This document shows positions 1 to 7,563 of a stretch of DNA of 43,673 nt, piece by piece. The translations under genes were made by a program, and so were the position numbers. Below the pieces are notes generated by a model that was not told where the DNA came from, did not search any database, and saw only the letters and a program-made list of their open reading frames with translations. Each line of letters starts with the position of its first letter. Position 1 is the first letter of the stretch. Where the stretch lies: NCBI RefSeq assembly GCF_014859505.1, contig NZ_JACUUD010000015.1:1-43673 (forward strand), written 5' to 3'. The DNA comes from Halomonas sp. (GTDB lineage Bacteria > Pseudomonadota > Gammaproteobacteria > Pseudomonadales > Halomonadaceae).

Positions 1-72
1 CAGCAGGGCCAGCAGGGCCAGGGAGGCCGTGAGTCTCGAGGGCGTGGAGAGGGGAGTTCGGATCCGGGTCAT
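1..72 (-). CDS. Exported protein, N-terminal fragment (last visible gene of the polyuronate operon)
   Basis: Only the first 24 codons lie in the window, so the product cannot be named. The ATG at 72 has a good ribosome binding site (GAGGA, seven bases upstream). The peptide begins MTRIRTPLST and then becomes a leucine/alanine-rich hydrophobic run, the shape of a signal peptide. It follows the PL5 lyase gene by 37 bases on the same strand, so it is very likely co-transcribed. By analogy with alginate operons it could be a periplasmic scaffold, outer-membrane porin, epimerase or acetylation protein, but nothing visible decides between these. Confidence 0.6.
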   Translation of the reverse strand, partial: MTRIRTPLSTPSRLTASLALLALL

Positions 73-109
73 GGGAAGGTCCTCGACGTCGGCGGAAGGA
101 GGGCGGGCG

Positions 110-1405
110 TCACGACTCGCCGAGACCCCGGAAGGCCTCGGTCTGGCGCTGCTCGTCGTCCTGGAAGATATGCGTCTGGGCATCGGGTGGCATGAGGTAG
201 AGGGTCATGTACCCGCCGGCACTGCGGTTGTAGAGCGGCCGGACCCGATGCACGAAGTCGGCGACCCGCGAGTCGTCGAAGCGGGCCTGGTAGATCTCCA
301 TCCAGGTGAAGTACTGGGGGTCCTTGAGGAAACCGGTGTACTGCTCGAGGGGGGCGAAGTCGCCCAACGCGGCCGGGTCCTCGAGAATCCTGAACAGGAA
401 GTCGACGCCGTCATGGAGGGTGTTGCCGTCGACCTCCAGGTCGAAGATCTCCTCGTATCCCTGGCGGGCGATCACCTGCATGTTGGTCACCAGGTAGAGC
501 AGGGCATAGTTCTGGTAGTGGGTGGCGCGGCGCCCGCGGTTCACCTCGAGGGGCAGGGCCCCCTCCTCGGTCATGTCGTGCAGTGCCGAGTGGATGGCAC
601 TGACCCCGAAGCGGAACAGCTCGTCGTCCTCGGTGATCACGCCGATGATGCTGCCATAGAGGGCACGACGGTAGAAGTGGTTGTTGCAGCAGCTGTTCTC
701 GGGCTCGCCGGGGATGTTGGCATGCTGGTGGGCGAGCCCGTTCAGCCACGCCTCCAGGCGCTCCCGCTCCTCCTCCAGGCCCTCCACGAAGGGGCGTACC
801 GTGGCATAGGCCATGCCGGCGGCGAACAGCATCGACTCGGTGGCGAACCAGGCCTGGGGCTGGGTGGAGTCGTAGTGGAAGTCGGTGAGCGCCTCGGCCT
901 CGGCCCAGTGATCCAGGTAGCGCACCAGGCAGTCGGCATAGTAGCTGTCGCCGCTGGCGATGAAGGCGCCGGCCAGCATCGAGACGCTGTCCTCGAAGCG
1001 GAACAGCGGCTCGGAGGCGAGCTCCCACTCCTCCGGATTGGGGTAGTACCCCGGGATGCGCACCCGGGTGGTGATGGGCTCGTAGGCCAGCAGCTGCTCG
1101 CAGCTCGGGCCGCGGGAGAACTCGTCGAGCTCCTGCAGCAGGATGGCGTTGTCGGTGGACTCGAGCTCGGCCATGCGCTCGGCCACGTCGAAGTAGCCGG
1201 CGTCCGGGTCGGTGACGCGATAGGCCGAGAGGTCCAGGGCCTCGCGCTCCTCGCGGCCGAGCAGCTCCTCGGCCCCGGCGCCGCCGGCGAAGCCGGCCAG
1301 CAGCAGCGACAGGGTCAGGCGGCTCAGGTATCGGCTCGGGGCGGGGCGTCGGGCCTCGGGCAGGGGCTCGTAAAAGGGCTTGCGCAGGGGCTTACACAAG
1401 GTCAT
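110..1405 (-). CDS. PL5-family polyuronate lyase (AlgL-like), exported
   Basis: A 431-residue protein resembling AlgL-type alginate lyases of polysaccharide lyase family 5, an alpha/alpha-toroid fold that beta-eliminates polyuronates in the periplasm. The family's catalytic pattern is visible: the NNH motif at residues 241-243, then Arg290 and Tyr297 with the same seven-residue spacing as Arg239/Tyr246 of Sphingomonas A1-III. A hydrophobic segment at about 31-45 ending AGA looks like a signal peptide after an unusually long, basic N-region. The ATG at 1405 (weak ACGGA upstream) was chosen. An ATG at 1441 overlapping the previous stop as ATGA is an alternative and would lengthen the leader further. 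PL5 is not strictly alginate-specific: Smlt1473 of Stenotrophomonas also cleaves polyglucuronate. The operon context favours a clearance or processing role for the polymer made by the upstream synthase. Confidence 0.8.
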   Translation of the reverse strand: MTLCKPLRKPFYEPLPEARRPAPSRYLSRLTLSLLLAGFAGGAGAEELLGREEREALDLSAYRVTDPDAGYFDVAERMAELESTDNAILLQELDEFSRGPSCEQLLAYEPITTRVRIPGYYPNPEEWELASEPLFRFEDSVSMLAGAFIASGDSYYADCLVRYLDHWAEAEALTDFHYDSTQPQAWFATESMLFAAGMAYATVRPFVEGLEEERERLEAWLNGLAHQHANIPGEPENSCCNNHFYRRALYGSIIGVITEDDELFRFGVSAIHSALHDMTEEGALPLEVNRGRRATHYQNYALLYLVTNMQVIARQGYEEIFDLEVDGNTLHDGVDFLFRILEDPAALGDFAPLEQYTGFLKDPQYFTWMEIYQARFDDSRVADFVHRVRPLYNRSAGGYMTLYLMPPDAQTHIFQDDEQRQTEAFRGLGES

Positions 1406-1437
1406 GGGGGCGTTCCGTGAAACGTGAGGGTGGAGGG

Positions 1438-2331
1438 TCATGGCGTCGGGGCATGCAGGCGGAAGGCGGCGAAGTCCACGTGCTGGTCGCGGGGCGTTCG
1501 CCACTCTCCACCGGTGCCGCCGAAGAAGGTCGAGAACATCAGGCCGTCGATGGTCAGCTCGGGGGTGGTACGAAAGACCAGGTCGTCCTGCTCGAGCACC
1601 GGCTGGCCGTCGATCCACACCCGTGCCATGCCATTGGCCTCGCCCGGGTCGTTGAGCACCAGTTCCTGCTCCACGGTCACCCAGCGTCCGGTGGGGAAGC
1701 GCCAGGCACCGCGGCCCAGCGACTCGCCCTCGCGGTCGACCACATAGGGGTAGAGCTCGCCTTCGCCGTCCTCGCGCCACATCAGGCGCATGGAGAAGCC
1801 GCTTTCGCCGTCCACCGCCTCGCCGCCGCTGGGGGCCTCGCCGCCGTAGAGGCCGGGCAGCTTGCCGCCCTTGACGAAGTCGAAGCCCTCGGCGAAGCGC
1901 ACCTGGTAGCTCAGGCAGGCGCGCTCGGCGCCGGCCAGCGCCGCCGGTTCGGTGTAGAAGCCGGCACCGCCCCGGGGCTCCTCGCCGGGCGACGAGCTGC
2001 CCGCGGGGTAGTGGACCCGCAGCCCGGGCTCGCCGAGGCCGGTCTGGTCGGCGCCCAGGCGCTGGACGTTCTCCTCGGTGCCCCAGTGGCGATGGGTGGC
2101 GAAGCCCTTGCGGATCGCCTCGTGGCCCCCGGCGGCGGCGCCGGGGCGCGGGGCATCGACCTCGACGTAGCGGCTCGAGCAGGCCTCGACCCGGGGGAGG
2201 GACGGCCGGGCCTCGGCATCGCCGTCGGCCAGCACGGCGCCGGGGGCGAGGGCCGCCATGGCCCCCGCCAGGGCGAGGCCGATGGCGGGGCGCAGGGGGC
2301 CGGAGGGAAGGAGAATCGGGTGCTGTGACAT
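1438..2331 (-). CDS. PL14-like secreted polysaccharide lyase
   Basis: A 297-residue protein that I place in the polysaccharide lyase 14-like beta-jelly-roll group. Supporting features are the block FVKGGKLPGLYGG at about residues 150-162, the DGEGELYPY stretch, and the C-terminal STFFGGTGGEW. A signal peptide occupies roughly residues 1-35 (hydrophobic run ending VLA). The ATG at 2331 has a strong GAGGAGG site, so it is preferred over an in-frame start 57 bases upstream. PL14 members cut alginate or, in the Chlorella virus enzyme vAL-1, chains of glucuronic acid. The gene lies between the Alg44-like and PL5 genes, a position not occupied by a PL14 gene in the Pseudomonas alginate operon. Substrate is unproven. 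Confidence 0.7.
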   Translation of the reverse strand: MSQHPILLPSGPLRPAIGLALAGAMAALAPGAVLADGDAEARPSLPRVEACSSRYVEVDAPRPGAAAGGHEAIRKGFATHRHWGTEENVQRLGADQTGLGEPGLRVHYPAGSSSPGEEPRGGAGFYTEPAALAGAERACLSYQVRFAEGFDFVKGGKLPGLYGGEAPSGGEAVDGESGFSMRLMWREDGEGELYPYVVDREGESLGRGAWRFPTGRWVTVEQELVLNDPGEANGMARVWIDGQPVLEQDDLVFRTTPELTIDGLMFSTFFGGTGGEWRTPRDQHVDFAAFRLHAPTP

Positions 2332-2392
2332 GGGGCCTCCTCGGGAGTGCGCCCGCGACCGTCCGGCGGCCGCGGGAGGGGGGTGCATGCTG

Positions 2393-3907
2393 TCAGGCGT
2401 CGTCTTCCTGCATGGCGGCGCGATAGATGCGGTCGCCGAACTGGATCACGGCGCGGGCGCCCTGCCAGACCCACTCGGCGGTGGCGCCCAGTAGCGGCGC
2501 CTCGGTGAAGCGCACGTCCACCGGCTGGCCGACACTCTGGGCGGGCAGGTCGCGTTCGGGGACCAGCAGCACGCTGGCGACGTTCTGCTGCTGGCGGACC
2601 CAACTGGGGAAACCGGCCCGCGGCTGGCGCTCCACGTCCAGGGCGACGTTGCGTACCCGGGCACGGATCGGCCCCGAGGCGTCGGGCAGCGAGAGGTAGG
2701 CGGTCTGGTTGGGCTCGATACGCTCGATGTCGTTCATGTGCACCAGCGCCTCGACCATCACGTCGTCCTCGCCGGTGCGGATCAGCGTCATGATCCGCTC
2801 GCCCTCGTTGATGTAGGTGCCGTCGGCACTGGAGAGCGCCCAGGCCACCAGGCAGTCGCAGGGGCTGTAGATGTCGTTGCTGGCCTGGCGCGCCTGCAGG
2901 GCGGTGATCCGCGAGCTCTCGTAGTCGCGGGCGGTCTCGAACTGCTCGATGCGCGCCCGGGCGATCTCCGGCGAGACCGACTCGAAGGAGAGGGTGTCGC
3001 CGCTGGCCGGCTGGGCGGAGTTGGCCAGGCTGACCTCCTGGCTGCCGGCGTCGAGGTGCTCCTGGAGGTTCTCGATCAGCCGGTCGTTGTAGCGCTGGGC
3101 GGCATCGGCCAGGATCAGGTCCGACTCCAGGTCGCTGTTCTCGACCCGGGTCAGGCGCGCATCCCGCTCGACGCGGTCGCCGGCCTGGAGCTCGTGAGCC
3201 CCCAGGATGCCGGGCCCCGGGGCCCGGATGTCGATGCGCGGCGCGGTCACGGCGGCGAAGCTCGGCTCGATCATCATGAAGTTGCGGTAGGCGGTGGCGG
3301 CCACCACCAGCGCCAGCAGGCCGATGGCGGCGAACAGCAGCACGTAGCGACGCCCGCGGTGACGCGGACGCGAGGCGGGCAGCGGCTGGCTCACCCCGGC
3401 CTGGCGCTGGCGCGGCGTCTGGGGGTCCTCGCCGGCCATCAGCGCCTCGATGCTGGCGGTGCGCCCGCTCAGGCAGCTGCGGATCACCTGGCGCAGCAGC
3501 TCGCGGTGGGGCGGCTCGATGTCGGTGATCTCGAAGCCTGCCGTGTAGCCGCGGCCGTCACGGTCCGGGGTGACGCGGCGGCAGCCGGCCTGCACCGGGA
3601 TGATCAGCTCGGTGGCGCCGGCCGTCATCAGCAGCGAGGCCGAGAGCGGTTCGCCGGGCTGGAAGGGGTGCTCGCTGTGCAGCGCGAAGCCGCCCAGGGA
3701 GACATCGACCCCAGCCAGGGTGCGGCCGTCCGCCAGCCTTACCCGGAAGGGCGGGGAGACGCGGATATGGCGGCGCTCGTCGCGGCGCTCATGCTGGATC
3801 CGGTCGCCGCGGGCCTGGCGCTCGTGCTCCCGGGTGCCACCGGGCACACCGCCGAGGGTCGGTTCGTGTCGATCCGGATCTCGCGGATCGGAATGATGGT
3901 CAGCCAT
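2393..3907 (-). CDS. Alg44-like c-di-GMP-binding (PilZ) membrane-fusion subunit of an exopolysaccharide synthase
   Basis: A 504-residue protein with the Alg44 layout: an N-terminal PilZ domain, one transmembrane helix (about 187-206), and a periplasmic HlyD-like arm with a coiled-coil insertion. The PilZ c-di-GMP motifs are intact: an arginine-rich RRHIR at 45-49 and D68-x-S70-x-x-G73. In alginate synthesis Alg44 binds c-di-GMP and licenses the partner glycosyltransferase Alg8, which is encoded immediately upstream here. The protein is longer than Pseudomonas Alg44 (about 390 residues), with a polar ~40-residue N-terminal extension and a linker at about 155-185. The start has a clear AAGGAGA site and lies 17 bases after the alg8-like stop, implying translational coupling. 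Regulation by c-di-GMP is therefore likely; the polymer is not identified by this subunit. Confidence 0.85.
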   Translation of the reverse strand: MADHHSDPRDPDRHEPTLGGVPGGTREHERQARGDRIQHERRDERRHIRVSPPFRVRLADGRTLAGVDVSLGGFALHSEHPFQPGEPLSASLLMTAGATELIIPVQAGCRRVTPDRDGRGYTAGFEITDIEPPHRELLRQVIRSCLSGRTASIEALMAGEDPQTPRQRQAGVSQPLPASRPRHRGRRYVLLFAAIGLLALVVAATAYRNFMMIEPSFAAVTAPRIDIRAPGPGILGAHELQAGDRVERDARLTRVENSDLESDLILADAAQRYNDRLIENLQEHLDAGSQEVSLANSAQPASGDTLSFESVSPEIARARIEQFETARDYESSRITALQARQASNDIYSPCDCLVAWALSSADGTYINEGERIMTLIRTGEDDVMVEALVHMNDIERIEPNQTAYLSLPDASGPIRARVRNVALDVERQPRAGFPSWVRQQQNVASVLLVPERDLPAQSVGQPVDVRFTEAPLLGATAEWVWQGARAVIQFGDRIYRAAMQEDDA

Positions 3908-3924
3908 CCGTTGGTTCTCCTTGC

Positions 3925-5862
3925 TCAGGGGCCGGCCGTCTTCACGGCGTCCATGACGGGGTCGGGCTCGACCCTGAGGCTTACGTTGACGAGGGTCAGG
4001 CGCTGCTGGTCCAGGGTCAGGGTGCAGCCCGCATCGGGGGTGCAGCGGGTGGTGTCGGCCAGGGGCTCTCCCTCCGGCCCCGTGATGTGCTCGGCGACCC
4101 CGGGAGTCAGGGAGAGGGTGCTCGAGAGCAGCCCCTCGGCGCCGTCGATGCGCGCGGCGCGTACGGGCTTCTGGGCCAGGCGGTCGAGCAGGGCCTCGTT
4201 GACCCGCAGCTGGCCCTCGGGCAGTCGCACGCTGCCGCCCTCGGGCACGGTCGTGGCCACCTGGGCGAGCCAGCGATTGGCGTTCTCGGCAGGCTCGCTG
4301 GCGCCGTTGCCCTGGTCCCGGGCGATGGCCAGCGACATCCGGTCGGGGGGCTTAAGCACCCCGGTGGCGAGGATCAGCACGAAGAGCAGCGCACCGTAGG
4401 CGAAGCCGTGCAGCACGTGGCCCATGCGGCGCTGGCGGCGTATGGCGACCGGGTCGTCGGGCTCGCCGGCGGAGATCCCCTGGCGCGACCACTTCTGGCG
4501 GTTGAAGCGGAAACTCACGTAGGTCTTGAGGATCGCCCCCCACACCTGGTTGTAGTAGATCAGCGGGATCCACAGCAGGCTGTAGCGCCCCCGCTGCCAG
4601 GCCAGGATCAGGGTGGCGATCCCGCGGGTGAAAAGGATCCACAGCAGGTAGGCGAACAGGAAGGAGGGGCGTACGAACAGTGACACCAGGATCGCCACCG
4701 TGGGGCCGATCAGGGTGGTCCACATGGAGAGCCGCTGGTCGACCAGGCTCCACCAGGCGAACATCCCCATGGGGCGGGGGCCGAGGGCGATGGCGCGGTT
4801 GCTGGTGCGCAGCATGTTGCCGTACCAGCGGCGCATCAGGTCGGTGGTGGAGGCGAAGAAACGCCGACGGTCGGGCAGCTCCTCGTAGCCCGAGACATAG
4901 ACGTCGGGGATGTAGCGCATCCGCCAGCCGTGCTTCAGCAGCCAGAACCAGGTCGACTTGTCGTCCCCGGAGAGGAACTTGAAGCGGCCGAAGCGCCAGT
5001 GCTCCACCTGGTCGTTCTCGACCAGGTCGATGAAGTCCGGCTGCACCGCCAGGTCGGCGCGGAAGGCGCTGTAGCGGCCGGTGAGCACCAGCAGCCGCCG
5101 GGAGACCGACAGCGAGCTCATCACCAGGTGGCGCTGGGCATAGCGCAGGTCGTACCACTCGCGGGTGGCGTCGCCCCCGGTGACGATGGCGCTGTTGTTG
5201 GTGGTCAGGGCGCCGAGCCCCGGGTCGGCCTGGAAGAACGACAGCGAACGCTCGAGGGTGCCGGGCTCCAGGCGGATGTCGCCATCCATGGAGACCAGCA
5301 GGGCGCCCGGGGCGGGCAGGCGACGGGAGATCGCCCGCAGCACCTCGGCCATGGCCGAGCGCTTGCCGTCACCCTTCTGGAACATGTAGCGGACCTCGAC
5401 GTTGTCGGGCCAGCCGTGGTCGTCCAGCACGTGGGTGATCACGTCGACATCGGTGCGGTCCGAGATCGAGGCGAACAGCACGCTGGGCACCCCGTAGTCG
5501 ACCAGCTCGCGCACCAGGGCATCGTAGACCCGGAAGTTCACCTCCCCCTCGATGCGGTAGGAGGTGCAGAGCACGTAGAGCTCAGGCGGCCGGGAGAGCT
5601 CGGCCGCCGCGTCCGCCTCGGCGCGCAGGCGCGGGAAGATGCGGCGGTTGTACCACACCGAGCGCACGGCCTGGACCAGCCACCAGCTGTAGCGCCAGGC
5701 GCCCACGGCCCCGATGGCGAAGAAGAAGCTCTTCGACTCGGGGCTGAACACCTCCGAGGGCAGCTCGACGATGATCACCACCAGGGCGGCCAGGATCAGC
5801 ACCAGGGCGGTGAGTTCCGTCACGCGGCTGGCGACGGAGCGATCGACGGGTGGTTTCGACAT
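3925..5862 (-). CDS. Alg8-like polymerising glycosyltransferase (GT2) with a long C-terminal extension
   Basis: A 645-residue inner-membrane family 2 processive glycosyltransferase resembling Alg8, the polymannuronate synthase. It has N-terminal helices (about 15-35 and 47-66), a cytoplasmic GT domain with DGD at 194-196, the acceptor-site block GDDKSTW at 300-306 and the LMRRWY motif at 343-348 (numbering counts the alternative GTG start, one codon earlier), then at least four more membrane segments to about residue 503. Pseudomonas Alg8 ends near 490 residues. Here about 140 further residues follow the last helix, probably periplasmic, with two cysteines in a short TRCTPDAGC segment. The ATG at 5862 has GAGG seven bases upstream; a GTG at 5865 is less well placed. 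Donor specificity cannot be read from the sequence, but the adjacent UDP-glucose dehydrogenase suggests UDP-glucuronate. Confidence 0.8.
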   Translation of the reverse strand: MSKPPVDRSVASRVTELTALVLILAALVVIIVELPSEVFSPESKSFFFAIGAVGAWRYSWWLVQAVRSVWYNRRIFPRLRAEADAAAELSRPPELYVLCTSYRIEGEVNFRVYDALVRELVDYGVPSVLFASISDRTDVDVITHVLDDHGWPDNVEVRYMFQKGDGKRSAMAEVLRAISRRLPAPGALLVSMDGDIRLEPGTLERSLSFFQADPGLGALTTNNSAIVTGGDATREWYDLRYAQRHLVMSSLSVSRRLLVLTGRYSAFRADLAVQPDFIDLVENDQVEHWRFGRFKFLSGDDKSTWFWLLKHGWRMRYIPDVYVSGYEELPDRRRFFASTTDLMRRWYGNMLRTSNRAIALGPRPMGMFAWWSLVDQRLSMWTTLIGPTVAILVSLFVRPSFLFAYLLWILFTRGIATLILAWQRGRYSLLWIPLIYYNQVWGAILKTYVSFRFNRQKWSRQGISAGEPDDPVAIRRQRRMGHVLHGFAYGALLFVLILATGVLKPPDRMSLAIARDQGNGASEPAENANRWLAQVATTVPEGGSVRLPEGQLRVNEALLDRLAQKPVRAARIDGAEGLLSSTLSLTPGVAEHITGPEGEPLADTTRCTPDAGCTLTLDQQRLTLVNVSLRVEPDPVMDAVKTAGP

Positions 5863-5871
5863 CACGCTGCC

Positions 5872-7218
5872 TCAGGCCACGACGGGCCGCACGGAGTCAC
5901 CCCGCCCGATGGCGTAGTAGGCGAGCCCGGCGGCCTTGACGTTCTCGGGAAGGAAGAGGTTGCGGCCGTCGACCACCACCGGCTCGCGCAGGGTGTCGCG
6001 CAGGCGGGCGAAGTCGACGGTGCGAAAGGCCTTCCACTCGGTGCAGATCACCAGCGCATGGGCGCCCTCCAGGGCCTCGTCGCGGCGTGCGCAGAGTGCG
6101 AGATCGTCGCGCTCGCCGTAGAGCCGGCGACACTCCTCGGCGGCCTCGGGGTCGAAGGCCTGGACCCGGGCACCGGCCTCCCACAGCGCCTCCATCAGCG
6201 CGCGGCTCGGCGCCTCGCGCATGTCGTCGGTATTGGGCTTGAAGGCCAGCCCCCACAGGGCGATGGTCTTGCCGGCCAGCTGGCCGTCGAAGGCCTCGCA
6301 CACCTTCTCGAACAGTCGGCCCTTCTGGCGGGCGTTGACCCGCTCCACCGCGCCGATCATCTCGGCGGGATAGCCGGCCGCCTCGGCGGTATGGGCCAGG
6401 GCCTTGACGTCCTTGGGGAAGCAGGAACCGCCGTAGCCGCAGCCGGGGTAGATGAAGTGATAGCCGATGCGCGGGTCCGAGCCGATGCCGTGGCGTACCT
6501 CCTCGATGTCGGCGCCCAGGCGTTCGGCCAGGTTGGCGATCTCGTTGATGAAACTGATCTTGGTGGCGAGCATGGCGTTGGCCGCGTACTTGGTCAGCTC
6601 GGCACTGCGCACCGACATGAATATCAGCTTGTCCTTCTGGCGGTTGTAGGGGCCGTAGCATTCGCGCATGGCGCTCCTGACCCGCTCCGATTCGGTGCCG
6701 ATCACGATGCGAGCGCCCCGCGAGAAGTCCTCGATGGCCGCGCCCTCCTTGAGGAATTCCGGGTTGGAGCAGACGTCGAAGGGCAGTTGCACGCCGCGGC
6801 GGTCGAGCTCGGCGGCGATCACCCGCTCCACCCTGTTGGCGGTGCCTACCGGCACCGTCGACTTGTCGACGATGATCCGGTAGTCGGTCATGTGATGGCC
6901 GATGGTCTCGGCGACCTTGAGCACGTGGCGCAGGTCGGCGCTGCCGTCCTCGTCGGAGGGGGTCCCCACGGCGATGAACTGCAGCAGACCGAAGGCCACG
7001 CCCTCGGCGGCATCGGTGGTGAAGCGCAGGCGGCCGGCGGCCTGGTTCTGGCGGAGCAGGCTCTCGAGGCCGGGTTCATAGATCGGCACCTGGCCGTCGT
7101 TCAGTCTCGCGACCTTGTCGGCGTCCACGTCGACGCAGATGACATCGTGGCCGACGTCTGCCAGGCAGGCGCCGGTCACGAGTCCCACATAACCGGAACC
7201 GAAGATGGTGATCCTCAT
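5872..7218 (-). CDS. ugd: UDP-glucose 6-dehydrogenase, first gene of the polyuronate operon
   Basis: A 448-residue enzyme oxidising UDP-glucose to UDP-glucuronate with two NAD+. It has the N-terminal Rossmann motif GSGYVG (7-12), KSTVPVGT (119-126), [10 protein letters not shown] and the catalytic block GGSCFPKD with Cys266. The sequence follows UDP-glucose dehydrogenase ([17 protein letters not shown]) rather than GDP-mannose dehydrogenase AlgD, whose equivalent reads like RPGFAFGGSCLPKD. This matters because algD normally precedes alg8-alg44. The start at 7218 (AAGGAG eleven bases upstream) puts the Rossmann fold at the N-terminus. A more upstream in-frame ATG would add thirteen unsupported residues. 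It ends nine bases before the glycosyltransferase start. Discrimination from AlgD is by motif reading only. Confidence 0.87.
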   Translation of the reverse strand: MRITIFGSGYVGLVTGACLADVGHDVICVDVDADKVARLNDGQVPIYEPGLESLLRQNQAAGRLRFTTDAAEGVAFGLLQFIAVGTPSDEDGSADLRHVLKVAETIGHHMTDYRIIVDKSTVPVGTANRVERVIAAELDRRGVQLPFDVCSNPEFLKEGAAIEDFSRGARIVIGTESERVRSAMRECYGPYNRQKDKLIFMSVRSAELTKYAANAMLATKISFINEIANLAERLGADIEEVRHGIGSDPRIGYHFIYPGCGYGGSCFPKDVKALAHTAEAAGYPAEMIGAVERVNARQKGRLFEKVCEAFDGQLAGKTIALWGLAFKPNTDDMREAPSRALMEALWEAGARVQAFDPEAAEECRRLYGERDDLALCARRDEALEGAHALVICTEWKAFRTVDFARLRDTLREPVVVDGRNLFLPENVKAAGLAYYAIGRGDSVRPVVA

Positions 7219-7338
7219 GGTCGTCGTTGCTCCTTGCTGATGGGCCTCCCCATGCATGTCGCCTTAGCCTTCGCCAGGCGGTGGCAAACGGCGGTGCGAG
7301 AGGGGCCCGGTCTTCTTGGGCATGCGGTGAGGCCCTTT

Positions 7339-7355
7339 AGCAACAATCGGGCCAG
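7339..7355 (-). promoter_or_regulatory. Candidate sigma-54 promoter of the polyuronate operon
   Basis: Read on the minus strand the site is CTGGCCCGATTGTTGCT. It matches the RpoN consensus TGGCACG-N4-TTGCW except for one base (A to C in TGGCAC) and keeps the essential GG and GC dinucleotides exactly ten bases apart. The predicted start near 7328 would leave a leader of about 110 bases before ugd. RpoN and the NtrC-type activator AlgB are known to act on algD in Pseudomonas, so this mode of control would not be out of place. Confidence 0.5.
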
Positions 7356-7428
7356 GTCATGGAGGGCCTTGCAGATCAAGGCGTTGGAGGGCGTGGTCGG
7401 GCGGCGTCGCGGGACGGCCACGCGCGTT

Positions 7429-7512
7429 CCGTCGCCAGGCGGCAACAGAACGAGCGTGGATGGGAAGAAAGCTTGACGATCAGGGGGTTACGGTGTTGCC
7501 GGCTGGCGACGG
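7429..7512. repeat. Interrupted inverted repeat, probable regulator-binding sites (enhancer)
   Basis: The 19-base arm at 7429-7447 (CCGTCGCCAGGCGGCAACA) and the arm at 7494-7512 (TGTTGCCGGCTGGCGACGG) are reverse complements at 18 of 19 positions. Their centres are 65 bases apart, about six helical turns. A third partial copy, TCGCCAGGCGG, lies at 7271-7281 in the same orientation as the first arm. Each core contains the small palindrome CGCC(A/T)GGCG or a near variant. The arms sit about 110 and 175 bases upstream of the predicted sigma-54 start, the usual place for activator sites. No binding protein can be named. Confidence 0.6.
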
Positions 7513-7563
7513 GAGCCGCCGGCTGTTTGCTATATTATTGATTATGTTGATTTTTCGATAGGC

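Larger units (their letters stand above)
7219..7563. other. 345-base leader of the polyuronate operon, no gene
   Basis: This gap separates cobO from ugd on the same strand. I see no convincing coding frame and no clear terminator after cobO. It contains, from the cobO side, an AT-rich tract (about 7524-7560), a long interrupted inverted repeat (7429-7512), a candidate sigma-54 promoter (7339-7355) and a further partial copy of the repeat core (7271-7281). It is the natural control region of the operon. Confidence 0.7.

Noticed and set aside
5872-7218. Naming the dehydrogenase algD because it precedes alg8 and alg44
   Set aside because: The catalytic-cysteine block ([12 protein letters not shown]) and [10 protein letters not shown] follow UDP-glucose dehydrogenase; the AlgD-typical RPGFAFGGSCLPKD pattern is missing.
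4930-7476. A plus-strand open frame of about 848 codons antisense to ugd and the alg8-like gene
   Set aside because: It is a mirror of GC-rich codon use in the real genes. It has no start signal, no domain and a Gly/Val/Leu/His-heavy composition, whereas the minus-strand frames carry complete enzyme motifs.
7498-7523. GCCGGC repeats as a terminator for cobO
   Set aside because: The stem is short with a long loop and no T-run follows on the minus strand. The sequence is better explained as part of the longer inverted repeat.
7524-7560. AT-rich tract after cobO as an IHF site or sigma-70 promoter
   Set aside because: It contains WATCAA-like pieces but no full IHF consensus and no paired -35/-10 at good spacing. 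It also lies outside the interval between the proposed activator sites and promoter.
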